DNA of 64,000 nucleotides, from contig NZ_JARKMR010000001.1 in the NCBI RefSeq assembly GCF_029350975.1, positions 496,001 through 560,000 of the forward strand. Reading direction: 5' to 3'. The translations under genes were made by a program, and so were the position numbers. Positions 1 to 8,136 of this stretch are shown here, in pieces. Below the pieces are notes generated by a model. That model had not been told where the DNA came from and did not search any database. It saw only the letters and a list, made by a program, of their open reading frames with translations. The stretch is from Maribacter zhoushanensis (GTDB lineage Bacteria > Bacteroidota > Bacteroidia > Flavobacteriales > Flavobacteriaceae). Numbering within the stretch: position 1 is the stretch's first letter; every line of letters starts with the position of its first letter.

Positions 1-216
1 ACCACCAACAGTTTTTATGAATTTTGCGGGTTCAATTTCATATGCATTATAGATAAAATAATCATCCTTAATCTTTATTTGATGTACAGTTTCCGTACCA
101 TTATTTTGAAGGGTATCCGTATAAATTCCGTTAGGAATTTGACCATATGAAATCAAAATATTGACAGAAATTAAAATTATAGTCGCAAATCGACGTTTTA
201 AATGGAAATTTTTCAT
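1..216 (-). CDS. Exported hypothetical protein, N-terminal part only
   Basis: The reverse strand reads an open frame of 72 codons from an ATG at 216 that runs off the left edge of the window, so only the N-terminus is present. It begins MKNFHLKRRFATII and continues into a hydrophobic stretch ending at SYGQ, which looks like a Sec signal peptide with cleavage near residue 26. The mature part starts IPNGIYTDTLQ and contains IKIKDDYFIYNAYE, resembling a small secreted beta-rich protein. I do not recognise the family. It is divergent from the speA cluster and separated from it by about 480 bases. Confidence 0.6.
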   Translation of the reverse strand, partial: MKNFHLKRRFATIILISVNILISYGQIPNGIYTDTLQNNGTETVHQIKIKDDYFIYNAYEIEPAKFIKTVGG

Positions 217-427
217 TTTTTTAAATTGAATTGTATGGCATTTAAAATATTGAAAATTAATATGTTATATTCAAAATTAAAGTGCTTTTTATTTTTGTTT
301 GGGTAAAAATTACTAATTATCGTAAAAAAAATAAAAATGCTTGTTTTTTCATTTTTTTTGATTTCATTTGTCCTGTCCTAAGATACAACTTTGTATGCTG
401 GATATTTCAAGCTTTTAGCTGAACATT

Positions 428-601
428 ATGTATCGTTATTCTGTGTTCGGGTTTGAGAGAAATTGGAAGTGTTTCTCGCAAATGGCTTATAAGATAGGTT
501 GCCGATTAGTAAAGCAAACTTCCAACGTATTTTCTAATATCATGCAAAGTCAGCATGACTACTTTTTTATTCCTACTACTCAGAAGCAAATTCTGGTGTG
601 A
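428..601 (+). CDS. Candidate 57-residue upstream ORF in the speA leader
   Basis: ATG at 428, TGA at 599-601, preceded in frame by a TAG at 416-418. The peptide starts MYRYSVFGFERNWKCF and is rich in aromatic and basic residues, with no acidic tail and no recognisable domain. It ends 98 bases before speA. Its composition is less AT-rich than the flanks, which favours a real transcribed element. A frame of this length is not rare by chance, and I see no strong ribosome-binding site. It could be a leader peptide controlling polyamine synthesis, a small protein, or chance. Confidence 0.3.
   Translation: MYRYSVFGFERNWKCFSQMAYKIGCRLVKQTSNVFSNIMQSQHDYFFIPTTQKQILV
453..481 (+). promoter_or_regulatory. 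Stem-loop in the speA leader
   Basis: GAGAAA (457-462) pairs with TTTCTC (472-477) around a 9-base loop. After one A-G mismatch, TTG (453-455) pairs with CAA (479-481). It lies inside the candidate upstream ORF. Confidence 0.35.
548..568 (+). promoter_or_regulatory. Short hairpin followed by a T-run (attenuator-like) in the speA leader
   Basis: AGTCA (548-552), loop GCA, TGACT (556-560), then AC and six T residues (563-568). The arrangement resembles a weak intrinsic terminator, but it lies about 130 bases before the speA start, so it could act as an attenuator. The stem is only five base pairs, so the call is tentative. Confidence 0.3.
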
Positions 602-699
602 TATCCTACTTAAATAGTTACGTTTTCTTAACTTTAAGTCTATAGGCTAGTTACTACATTTATCATAATCATATTTCATTATTATTTAATATTCAATTC

Positions 700-2112
700 A
701 TGAATACCAAATACATTGATCTTATTGATCAAACTTACTATTTTCCTCAAGAAGAATTTAATTTAGATGGTGAGCATTTACAATTTCACGGTATACCTTT
801 AAACCATTTGGTAAAGCAATATGGCAGCCCGTTGAAATTTACTTATTTGCCTAAAATTTCAGAGAATATTCTTAGGGCAAAAAACTGGTTTGCAAATGCT
901 ATAGAAAAAAATAATTACAAGGGTAAATATCACTATTGTTACTGTACTAAAAGCTCGCATTTTCAGCATATAATGCATGAGGCTCTAAAGAATGAGATTC
1001 ATATGGAAACCTCTTCTGCTTTTGATATTAATATTATAGAAAAATTAAAGGCAGACGGTAAATTAACGGATCAGACTTATGTCATTTGTAACGGATTCAA
1101 ACGTGAAAAGTACATTGATAATATAGCTCGTTTAATCAATAACGGTCACCAAAATTGCGTACCTATTATTGATAATTATGAAGAAATAGATTTACTTTCA
1201 GATGCTATCAATGACACCTTTAAAGTAGGTATTCGTATAGCATCGGAAGAAGAACCGAAATTCGAGTTTTATACCTCTCGTTTAGGTATCGGTTATAAGA
1301 ACATTGTTCCGTTTTATGAGAACCAAATAAAGAATAATGACAAGGTTGAGCTTAAAATGCTTCATTTCTTCATTAATACCGGTATTCGTGATAACGCCTA
1401 TTATTGGAACGAGCTTGTAAAATGTTTAAAGGTATATGTTCGTTTAAAGAAAATTTGCCCATCATTAGATAGTTTAAATATTGGAGGTGGTTTTCCTATA
1501 AAGAACTCTTTGGCATTTGATTACGATTACCAATATATGATCAATGAGATTTTAAACCAAATCAACATTACGTGTTCAGAAGCAGATGTTCCAGTGCCTC
1601 ATATTTTTACGGAATTTGGAAGTTTTACGGTAGGTGAGAGTGGTGGTGCCATTTATGAGATCTTATATCAAAAACAACAGAATGATCGCGAAAAGTGGAA
1701 TATGATAGATTCTTCTTTCATAACTACGTTACCGGACACATGGGCAATCAATAAGAGATTTATAATGCTGCCCATTAACCGTTGGAATGATGAGTACGAA
1801 CGTGTTTTGTTAGGCGGATTGACATGTGATAGTGATGATTATTACAACAGTGAGCAAAATATGAACGCTATTTATCTGCCAAAATATAAGAAGGAGAAAC
1901 CGCTTTATATCGGTTTTTTTAATACTGGTGCTTATCAAGAATCAATTGGTGGCTATGGCGGATTGCAGCATTGCTTAATTCCGCAACCAAAGCATATATT
2001 AATTGATAAAGATGAGAACGGTAATTTCATTTACAAACAATTTAGAGCGCAACAAAAGGCAGAAGATCTACTAGATATTTTAGGATACGATGTAGCTTCT
2101 GACAATGAATAA
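700..2112 (+). CDS. speA: Arginine decarboxylase, short fold-III PLP type
   Basis: 470 residues. Cytosolic PLP enzyme that decarboxylates arginine to agmatine, the first step of the agmatine route to putrescine. The N-terminal alanine-racemase-like barrel carries YCYCTKSSH with the likely PLP lysine at K84, a glycine-rich phosphate-binding segment LNIGGGFP near residue 260, and a C-terminal beta domain. It is much shorter than the roughly 650-residue E. coli SpeA, as I expect for the Bacteroidota form. Substrate choice rests on context: agmatinase follows 92 bases downstream. ATG at 700 opens directly into conserved sequence. A diaminopimelate- or ornithine-type decarboxylase is less likely given the neighbour. 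Confidence 0.88.
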   Translation: MNTKYIDLIDQTYYFPQEEFNLDGEHLQFHGIPLNHLVKQYGSPLKFTYLPKISENILRAKNWFANAIEKNNYKGKYHYCYCTKSSHFQHIMHEALKNEIHMETSSAFDINIIEKLKADGKLTDQTYVICNGFKREKYIDNIARLINNGHQNCVPIIDNYEEIDLLSDAINDTFKVGIRIASEEEPKFEFYTSRLGIGYKNIVPFYENQIKNNDKVELKMLHFFINTGIRDNAYYWNELVKCLKVYVRLKKICPSLDSLNIGGGFPIKNSLAFDYDYQYMINEILNQINITCSEADVPVPHIFTEFGSFTVGESGGAIYEILYQKQQNDREKWNMIDSSFITTLPDTWAINKRFIMLPINRWNDEYERVLLGGLTCDSDDYYNSEQNMNAIYLPKYKKEKPLYIGFFNTGAYQESIGGYGGLQHCLIPQPKHILIDKDENGNFIYKQFRAQQKAEDLLDILGYDVASDNE

Positions 2113-2204
2113 AATTGATAAGATTTAAAAGAGCAATGGTACAAGAATTACATATACAGTTTAAAATTATTACTAAAAAAACCACTTATAATAGCTAATA
2201 TATC

Positions 2205-3143
2205 ATGAGTACATCTAAGAATTATGCCGGTATTTCCGATGAATTCGCACAACTAGAGAAGTCCAAAATTATCTTGATACCTGTTCCTTATGACGGAACA
2301 AGTACCTGGGGTAAGGGAGCGGACAAAGGTCCAGAAGCTTTTTTAGAAGCTTCTGAAAACATGGAACTATACGATATTGAAACCGATTCTGAAGTTTACA
2401 AGCAGGGTATTCATTTAACCGAGCCAATTACAGAGAATAGTTCTCCAGAGGCAATGGTAAATGAGGTGCATGACATTACCAAAGATTTTATTAAACGTAA
2501 CAAGTTTGTAACCCTTTTTGGCGGTGAACATTCAATATCTATTGGTTCTATTAGAGCCTTTAACGAGTGTTTTGATAATTTAACGGTATTGCAGATAGAT
2601 GCACATGCGGATCTCAGGGAATCTTATGAAGGTACAAAGTACAACCATGCCTGTGCCGTATACGAAGCTAGCCAGACTACCAATTTGGTTCAGGTAGGTA
2701 TTCGTTCTATGGATGTTATGGAAAAGACCGTAATGGATGAGGAAAAAACATTTTTTGCCCATGATATGGTTGCTGATGAATATTGGTCAGATAAGGTTAT
2801 AGAAGCAATGACCGATAATGTCTTTATAACATTGGACCTTGATGCTTTTGATCCGTCCATTATGCCTTCTACCGGTACACCGGAACCAGGAGGTTTACTT
2901 TGGTACGAGACTTTGGAGTTCTTAAAGCAGGTTTTTGAAGATAAGAACGTGGTAGGTTTTGACATTGTTGAACTTTGCCCTAACAAAAATGATAAATCGT
3001 CAGACTTTTTGGCGGCAAAATTATATTACAAAATGCTCAGCTATAAATTTGCGGGGCAAGACATAGATCAAGAGTATGACAATACTTTTGATATTGATTA
3101 TAAAGCAAATACAAATTCAAGATTCGAAGATGACGAAGACTAA
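2205..3143 (+). CDS. speB: Agmatinase (ureohydrolase)
   Basis: 312 residues. Hydrolyses agmatine to putrescine and urea in the cytosol using two Mn2+ ions. All ureohydrolase metal motifs are visible: GGEHS with H109, IDAHADLR with D132, H134 and D136, and LDLDAFDPS with D211 and D213. The loop PSTGTPEPGG after the last motif is typical of agmatinases. It follows the arginine decarboxylase and its 3' end overlaps the next gene by 14 bases, so the genes are probably co-transcribed and translationally coupled. The C-terminal tail is acidic (FEDDED). Arginase or formiminoglutamase would be alternatives, but the context argues for agmatinase. Confidence 0.92.
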   Translation: MSTSKNYAGISDEFAQLEKSKIILIPVPYDGTSTWGKGADKGPEAFLEASENMELYDIETDSEVYKQGIHLTEPITENSSPEAMVNEVHDITKDFIKRNKFVTLFGGEHSISIGSIRAFNECFDNLTVLQIDAHADLRESYEGTKYNHACAVYEASQTTNLVQVGIRSMDVMEKTVMDEEKTFFAHDMVADEYWSDKVIEAMTDNVFITLDLDAFDPSIMPSTGTPEPGGLLWYETLEFLKQVFEDKNVVGFDIVELCPNKNDKSSDFLAAKLYYKMLSYKFAGQDIDQEYDNTFDIDYKANTNSRFEDDED

Positions 3144-4107
3144 AGGTGCAATCACCAATTTCATAGAAAAATATTATTTACACTTTAATGCGGCTGCTTT
3201 GGTAGATGCTGCCAAAGGGTATGAAGAACAGCTGAATAACGGTGCCAAAATGTTGGTTTCTTTGGCTGGCGCTATGTCTACTGCTGAATTAGGTAAGATC
3301 TTTGCAGAGGTTATACGCCAAGATAAGGTACAGATCATTTCCTGTACCGGTGCCAATTTAGAAGAGGATATTATGAATTTGGTGGCGCATTCTCATTACA
3401 AGCGTGTACCTAATTATAGAGATTTGACTCCGCAAGACGAGTGGGATCTGTTGGAAAAAGGCTTGAATAGGGTTACCGATACCTGTATTCCAGAAGAGGA
3501 GGCTTTTAGAAGATTGCAAGAGCATATTTTCAAAATTTGGAAAGATGCAGATGATAAGGGCGAACGTTATTTGCCACATGAGTTCATGTATAAAATGTTA
3601 CTTTCCGGGGTGTTAGAGGAATATTATGAAATAGACCTTAAAGATTCTTGGATGTACGCAGCTGCAGAAAAGAACCTTCCTATTATCTGCCCGGGTTGGG
3701 AAGATAGTACAATGGGGAACATTTTTGCATCGTATGTCATGAAAGGTGAGTTGAAAGCAAGCACCATGAAATCTGGTATAGAATACATGACCTTCTTGGC
3801 AGATTGGTATACACAAAATTCAGAAAACGGAATCGGATTCTTCCAAATCGGTGGTGGTATCGCAGGTGATTTTCCTATTTGTGTGGTGCCAATGCTATAT
3901 CAAGATATGGAACGTACAGATACTCCTTTCTGGAGCTATTTCTGCCAAATTAGCGATAGTACTACCAGTTATGGTTCGTATTCGGGTGCAGTGCCCAATG
4001 AAAAAATTACCTGGGGAAAATTAGATATCAATACACCTAAATATATTATTGAAAGTGATGCGACAATTGTTGCGCCCTTAATTTTTGCTTACCTATTAGA
4101 TATGTAA
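3130..4107 (+). CDS. Deoxyhypusine-synthase-like protein (probable polyamine aminobutyl/aminopropyl transferase)
   Basis: 325 residues from ATG 3130, which overlaps the end of speB by 14 bases; a longer frame from 3076 lies mostly inside speB and is unlikely. The C-terminus matches deoxyhypusine synthase: SGAVPNEKITWGK aligns with the eukaryotic active-site segment, keeping the catalytic lysine (K297), the tryptophan two residues before it and the glutamate six before it. The GGG motif is present, but the family's following KHHI is replaced by AGDFP, so a histidine known to bind spermidine in the human enzyme is missing. Bacteria lack eIF5A, and bacterial homologues are known to make homospermidine or related polyamines. 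Its position directly after agmatinase supports putrescine-linked chemistry, but the exact product is uncertain. Confidence 0.8.
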   Translation: MTKTKGAITNFIEKYYLHFNAAALVDAAKGYEEQLNNGAKMLVSLAGAMSTAELGKIFAEVIRQDKVQIISCTGANLEEDIMNLVAHSHYKRVPNYRDLTPQDEWDLLEKGLNRVTDTCIPEEEAFRRLQEHIFKIWKDADDKGERYLPHEFMYKMLLSGVLEEYYEIDLKDSWMYAAAEKNLPIICPGWEDSTMGNIFASYVMKGELKASTMKSGIEYMTFLADWYTQNSENGIGFFQIGGGIAGDFPICVVPMLYQDMERTDTPFWSYFCQISDSTTSYGSYSGAVPNEKITWGKLDINTPKYIIESDATIVAPLIFAYLLDM

Positions 4108-4109
4108 TT

Positions 4110-4433
4110 ATGGACAAGAACGCACATTTAAAGAGAGTCATAGTTGACTTTAAAAAGTTGACGCCAGAAGTTCTAAAACTCTTGGTAGAAAGGTACCCGG
4201 ATGGGTATGATGACCGTAATATTATTTCTTTCAGAAACGGACAAGGAGAACGTATAGAAGCTGTTGAGGTATTGACAGAAGACACTAAGTACTTAGTGAA
4301 AATTAGTGCCAAGCTTGAATATACGATGGAGAATTATGATGAGGATGATTATGAAGATTTTGATGATGATGATCCAACTGCCGTTGTAGAACCAAATCCT
4401 GAGGATATGGTTGATGGCGATGATGAAGACTAG
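4110..4433 (+). CDS. Small acidic protein of unknown function, coupled to the DHS-like gene
   Basis: 107 residues starting two bases after the DHS-like stop codon, so almost certainly in the same operon. Residues 1-75 form a mixed, probably folded region (MDKNAHLKRVIVDFKKL and LLVERYPDGYDD). Residues 75-107 are almost entirely aspartate and glutamate with a few other residues, a strongly negative tail. There is no signal peptide, membrane segment or known motif. I recall similar short proteins in Bacteroidota annotated only as hypothetical. The acidic tail could bind polycations such as polyamines or basic proteins, but that is inference. Confidence 0.75.
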   Translation: MDKNAHLKRVIVDFKKLTPEVLKLLVERYPDGYDDRNIISFRNGQGERIEAVEVLTEDTKYLVKISAKLEYTMENYDEDDYEDFDDDDPTAVVEPNPEDMVDGDDED

Positions 4434-4466
4434 TTTGCCTAGTTTTTAATAAACAGTACACTTTAA

Positions 4467-4497
4467 AATTCCGGTTTGCTTCTTGTAAACCGGAAAA
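4467..4497 (+). terminator. Strong hairpin between the DHS-like operon and the GNAT-nitrilase gene
   Basis: TTCCGGTTT (4469-4477) pairs perfectly with AAACCGGAA (4487-4495) around a 9-base loop. No clear T-run follows on the plus strand, so it may be a processing or attenuation element rather than a full terminator. It sits 50 bases before the next ATG. Confidence 0.4.
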
Positions 4498-4546
4498 TAT
4501 ATCACATAAAACTTAAAATATATATCGTTGTGCTTACAACAGATAA

Positions 4547-6073
4547 ATGAAAATCGACGAAATTGAAAATATTGAATTAAAGTTTTTAGATCTAGATGAT
4601 TATCAAGAACTGAAAACTGCTATGATTTCTGCTTACACCAATATGCCTGGTTCATATTGGAAAGAGGAACATATAAAATCTTTGATCGATAAATTTCCAG
4701 AAGGTCAGGTCGTTATCAAAATTAACGGGCAATTGGCAGGTGTTGCCTTGTCTATTGTGGTAGACTATGATGCTTTTGATGATACCCACACCTACGAGCA
4801 GATTACGGGTAAGTACAGTTTTGATACGCATAATGATGAAGGCGATGTGCTTTACGGTATTGAAGTGTTTATAAAACCAAGTTTTAGAGGTTTGCGACTA
4901 GGGAGACGTTTATATGATTATAGAAAAGAACTTTGTGAGAAGTTGAACTTAAAGAGTATTGTATTTGGTGGTCGTATGCCTAATTATCATAATTATGCAT
5001 CAGAATTGTCTCCAAAGGAATATATCGATAAGGTACGTAGAAAAGAAATTCAAGATCCCGTGCTAAATTTTCAGATCAGTAATGATTTTCATCCTGCAAA
5101 AGTGATGAAAGGCTATTTAGATGGTGATAAGGCATCGCAAGATTTCGCTATTTTGATGGAGTGGGATAATATCTATTATCAAAAACCTTCTAAGAAAGCG
5201 GCTACCAAGAAAACCGTAATTCGTTTAGGGTTGATTCAATGGCAAATGAGACCATACAAAGATTTGGATGCGCTATTGGAGCAAGCAGAATATTTTATAG
5301 ATGCGGTTTCTGGTTATCGTTCAGACTTTGCATTGTTTCCAGAGTTTTTTAATGCTCCATTAATGGCAGTGAACAACCATATGTCTACGCCAGATGCTAT
5401 TAGAGAATTAGCGAAACATACACAGGCAATTGCCCAGAAATTTTCTGAGTTTTCCATATCGTACAACATCAATATTATAACGGGTAGTATGCCAGAGGTT
5501 ATTGATGGTCGTTTATATAATGTAGGGTATTTGTGCAGACGAGACGGTAGTATGGAACGCTATGAAAAATTACATGTAACACCTGATGAAGCTAAGGTTT
5601 GGGGTATGCAAGGTGGTCATCAATTAAAAGCTTTTGATACTGATTGTGGTAAAATCGGGGTGTTGGTCTGCTATGATTCTGAGTTTCCGGAGCTTAGTCG
5701 TTTATTGGCAGATGAGGGTATGGATATTCTATTTGTACCATTCTTGACCGATACACAAAACGGCTACTCTAGAGTTCGAAATTGTGCGCAGTCGAGAGCT
5801 ATTGAAAACGAATGCTATGTGGCTATTGCCGGTAGTGTAGGTAACTTACCCAATGTACAGAATATGGATATTCAATTTGCACAATCTATGGTATTTACAC
5901 CATGCGATTTCTCTTTTCCTACCAACGGAATTAAAGCGGAAGCGACACCGAATACCGAAATGATATTAATTGCCGATGTTGATATTAGTTTGCTACGTGA
6001 ATTAAATCAATTTGGGGCGGTACGTAACCTTCGCGATAGAAGATTAGATTTATTTGAGTTAAAAAAGAAATAA
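4547..6073 (+). CDS. GNAT acetyltransferase fused to a carbon-nitrogen hydrolase (nitrilase family)
   Basis: 508 residues. Residues 1-205 are a GNAT domain with an acetyl-CoA loop around FRGLRLGRR (113-121). After a lysine-rich linker (214-222), residues 225-505 are a nitrilase-superfamily domain with its full triad: E266 in FPEFF, K341 in YEKLH and C375 in VLVCYDSEF. Such fusions are a known family. The GNAT half would acetylate an amine and the nitrilase half would hydrolyse or transfer an amide; the natural substrate is not known to me. Lying behind polyamine genes, it might act on an amine or amide derivative of putrescine, but this is inference. Cytosolic, no signal peptide. Confidence 0.85.
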   Translation: MKIDEIENIELKFLDLDDYQELKTAMISAYTNMPGSYWKEEHIKSLIDKFPEGQVVIKINGQLAGVALSIVVDYDAFDDTHTYEQITGKYSFDTHNDEGDVLYGIEVFIKPSFRGLRLGRRLYDYRKELCEKLNLKSIVFGGRMPNYHNYASELSPKEYIDKVRRKEIQDPVLNFQISNDFHPAKVMKGYLDGDKASQDFAILMEWDNIYYQKPSKKAATKKTVIRLGLIQWQMRPYKDLDALLEQAEYFIDAVSGYRSDFALFPEFFNAPLMAVNNHMSTPDAIRELAKHTQAIAQKFSEFSISYNINIITGSMPEVIDGRLYNVGYLCRRDGSMERYEKLHVTPDEAKVWGMQGGHQLKAFDTDCGKIGVLVCYDSEFPELSRLLADEGMDILFVPFLTDTQNGYSRVRNCAQSRAIENECYVAIAGSVGNLPNVQNMDIQFAQSMVFTPCDFSFPTNGIKAEATPNTEMILIADVDISLLRELNQFGAVRNLRDRRLDLFELKKK

Positions 6074-6111
6074 GAAAGCTCCCGTATTAGGAGCCAAAAA
6101 CAAAAAAAAGA

Positions 6112-7482
6112 TTGGACAATTTAAAGATTATAGGTAGTGAGGAATGGTGTGTGTTTAATGACTTGGGTATACCGGCAATTAAAGCTAGGGTAGATTCTGG
6201 GGCAAAAACATCTTCCATACAAGCTACTAATTTAAAGATAATATCAAAAGGCGGACAAGAATGGGTAAAGTTTGAGGTAAGTCCGTTGCAAGAGAATCGC
6301 AGTATTGCCATTGAATGTCAAGCACGTTTGGTTGCTCGTAGAATGGTAAAAAGTTCATCGGGTATTTCTGAAGAACGTTTGGTCATCAAAACTCCGGTGA
6401 CTATCGGTGAAGATACTTTTGATATTGAACTGACACTTGCCAATAGAGATACGATGGAGTTTCGTATGTTGTTAGGTAGAGAAGCTTTAAACGAACGCTT
6501 TATTGTAAACCCAGCTGTAAATTATCAACTACAATCATTTGAGGATAACGAGATAAATAAATTATATGCTCCCTATTACAAGGAGAAAACAGGATTGAAG
6601 ATTGCGCTGTTAGCAAGTAACCCAAACTTATATAGTAACAAAAGAATCATGGAAGCTGCAGAGGCTAGGGGGCACGAAATACATTTTTTAAATGTTGAAC
6701 AGGCATACATGAAGCTTGATGCCCATTCTCCCGAAATAAGATATCGTGGAGGTATCATACTTAAAGACTATGATGCGGTTATTCCACGTATTAAACCGTC
6801 GGTCACTTTTTACGGTTGTGCATTGATCCGTCAATTCAATAATTTGGGAGTGTACTGTCAAAATTCGGCTGAAGCAATTACACAGTCAAGAGATAAACTG
6901 TTCGCATCTCAGTTATTTTCTAACCATGATATTCATATCCCCATAACGGGATTTGCAAAATCGCCAATGGATACCAAAGACCTGATCAAAATGGTAAACG
7001 GTGCTCCATTGATTATTAAACTATTGGAAAGTACACAAGGTAAAGGTGTTGTTTTGGCAGAAACCAATAAGGCTGCAGAAAGTGTAATCAATGCCTTTAA
7101 AAGCGTTAATACCAATATTTTGGTACAAGAGTTCATTAAAGAAGCAAACGGGCAAGATATTCGTTGCTTTGTAGTAAACGGTAGGGTTGTTGCCAGTATG
7201 CAGCGCCAAGCCCAAAAAGGAGAATTTAGGGCTAATATTCATCAAGGAGGTAAAGCCTCTATCATTAAAATAACGGCAGATGAAAAGAAACTTGCTTTAA
7301 AAGCGGCCAAGGTATTAAACCTTGCTGTTGCAGGTGTTGATATTATACGTTCTAACAAAGGACCCTTATTATTAGAAGTAAATTCTTCGCCAGGTTTAGA
7401 AGGTATAGAAAACGCTACCGGTAAAGATATTGCCAATGCTATGATCATGGCAATTGAAAAGCGATTGAAGTTTGTGAATTAA
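6112..7482 (+). CDS. rimK: RimK-type ATP-grasp glutamate ligase with N-terminal retropepsin-like domain
   Basis: 456 residues starting at a TTG (6112); no in-frame ATG lies near, and the sequence after TTG begins the conserved domain at once. Residues 1-145 match the RimB/ATP-dependent zinc protease-like domain, with the aspartyl-protease signature VDSGAKTSS (D28). Residues 155-456 form an ATP-grasp ligase with [16 protein letters not shown], a VQEF segment and the metal-binding EVNSSPGL near the end. RimK enzymes add glutamate to protein C-termini such as ribosomal S6, and RimB-type domains are proposed to trim them; here both are in one chain. It starts 38 bases after the nitrilase fusion and ends at a strong terminator, so it closes the cluster. 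Confidence 0.85.
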   Translation: MDNLKIIGSEEWCVFNDLGIPAIKARVDSGAKTSSIQATNLKIISKGGQEWVKFEVSPLQENRSIAIECQARLVARRMVKSSSGISEERLVIKTPVTIGEDTFDIELTLANRDTMEFRMLLGREALNERFIVNPAVNYQLQSFEDNEINKLYAPYYKEKTGLKIALLASNPNLYSNKRIMEAAEARGHEIHFLNVEQAYMKLDAHSPEIRYRGGIILKDYDAVIPRIKPSVTFYGCALIRQFNNLGVYCQNSAEAITQSRDKLFASQLFSNHDIHIPITGFAKSPMDTKDLIKMVNGAPLIIKLLESTQGKGVVLAETNKAAESVINAFKSVNTNILVQEFIKEANGQDIRCFVVNGRVVASMQRQAQKGEFRANIHQGGKASIIKITADEKKLALKAAKVLNLAVAGVDIIRSNKGPLLLEVNSSPGLEGIENATGKDIANAMIMAIEKRLKFVN

Positions 7483-7501
7483 TTCCTGATTATATAACAA
7501 C

Positions 7502-7535
7502 AAAAAAGAGGTTTCCATTTTAGGAAACCTCTTTT
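7502..7535. terminator. Bidirectional intrinsic terminator
   Basis: GAGGTTTCC (7508-7516) pairs with GGAAACCTC (7523-7531) around a 6-base loop, flanked by A6 on the left and T4 on the right. It serves rimK on the plus strand and the convergent membrane-protein gene on the minus strand. Confidence 0.9.
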
Positions 7536-7586
7536 AGTTTAAGATATATTGTAGAACCTTAAAATTGGTTCTTTTTATATGTGGGT

Positions 7587-8009
7587 TTATCCCATAAACA
7601 TAATACTAGATATAATGGCCCAGATGCCAAGACCAATAGCTGCAACACCAAATTTTCCTTGTAGTGGTGCTAGTTTGGCTCTTAATGCTTCTCCTTTTTT
7701 CATAGCTTCTTCGTTTTTAGATAACAGCATATCTTGAATCATACCATAACCTAACAAGAAGCCTAATACTGCAGTAATAACACTAACAGCTATCCAGGTT
7801 ATCCACCATATTGGAAAGCTACCTAGCATACCAAGGTTTAATACTGCGCTAATGATACCCCAGATACCCCATATGCAGAAAATTAAGCCGATCCAACCTT
7901 GATAAGGTGTAATTTTATCTAATAGCTCTTTTGCATTTGGCTTTTTGGACAAAAGCAATGAGGGCACTGCTAATATCCCAAGAATAATTAATGTAAGTCC
8001 GTAAATCAT
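7587..8009 (-). CDS. Small integral membrane protein of unknown function
   Basis: 140 residues with about four hydrophobic segments: residues 1-20, about 38-62 (rich in W, G and I), about 66-92, and 118-140. A charged loop ([19 protein letters not shown]) lies between the third and fourth segments. No catalytic motif is visible. The family is unknown to me; it resembles short uncharacterised inner-membrane proteins of Bacteroidota. It is monocistronic: a terminator shared with rimK lies downstream, and about 125 bases separate it from the 3' end of the next minus-strand gene. Confidence 0.75.
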   Translation of the reverse strand: MIYGLTLIILGILAVPSLLLSKKPNAKELLDKITPYQGWIGLIFCIWGIWGIISAVLNLGMLGSFPIWWITWIAVSVITAVLGFLLGYGMIQDMLLSKNEEAMKKGEALRAKLAPLQGKFGVAAIGLGIWAIISSIMFMG

Positions 8010-8136
8010 AATTTTTAAATTTTAGGTTGGTTTCCAGAGGATAACGGTAAAATATACTTTTAAGTATAAAATTGAGATTTATAAAACCTAAAATTGATTT
8101 AGTTATACATCGCTTATACGCATTGTTTTTTCAGTA

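Larger units (their letters stand above)
217..699. other. Long intergenic region and leader upstream of speA
   Basis: This is the only gene-free stretch longer than 300 bases. Positions 217-360 are very AT-rich, as expected for divergent promoters. From about 370 to 610 the base composition becomes more balanced and coding-like, with a 57-codon open frame (428-601) and two stem-loops (453-481 and 548-560). The last 100 bases before the speA ATG at 700 are again AT-rich. I found no exact TAnnTTTG promoter box. The layout suggests a regulated leader, but this is inference. Confidence 0.45.

Noticed and set aside
3076-3129. Longer N-terminus for the DHS-like protein
   Set aside because: The extra residues (MTILLILIIKQ) come from another frame of the end of speB; the ATG at 3130 gives a normal family N-terminus.
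6078-6094. GCTCC-GGAGC hairpin between the nitrilase fusion and rimK
   Set aside because: Only five base pairs with a seven-base loop, and the following run is A-rich on the plus strand, so it is not a convincing terminator.
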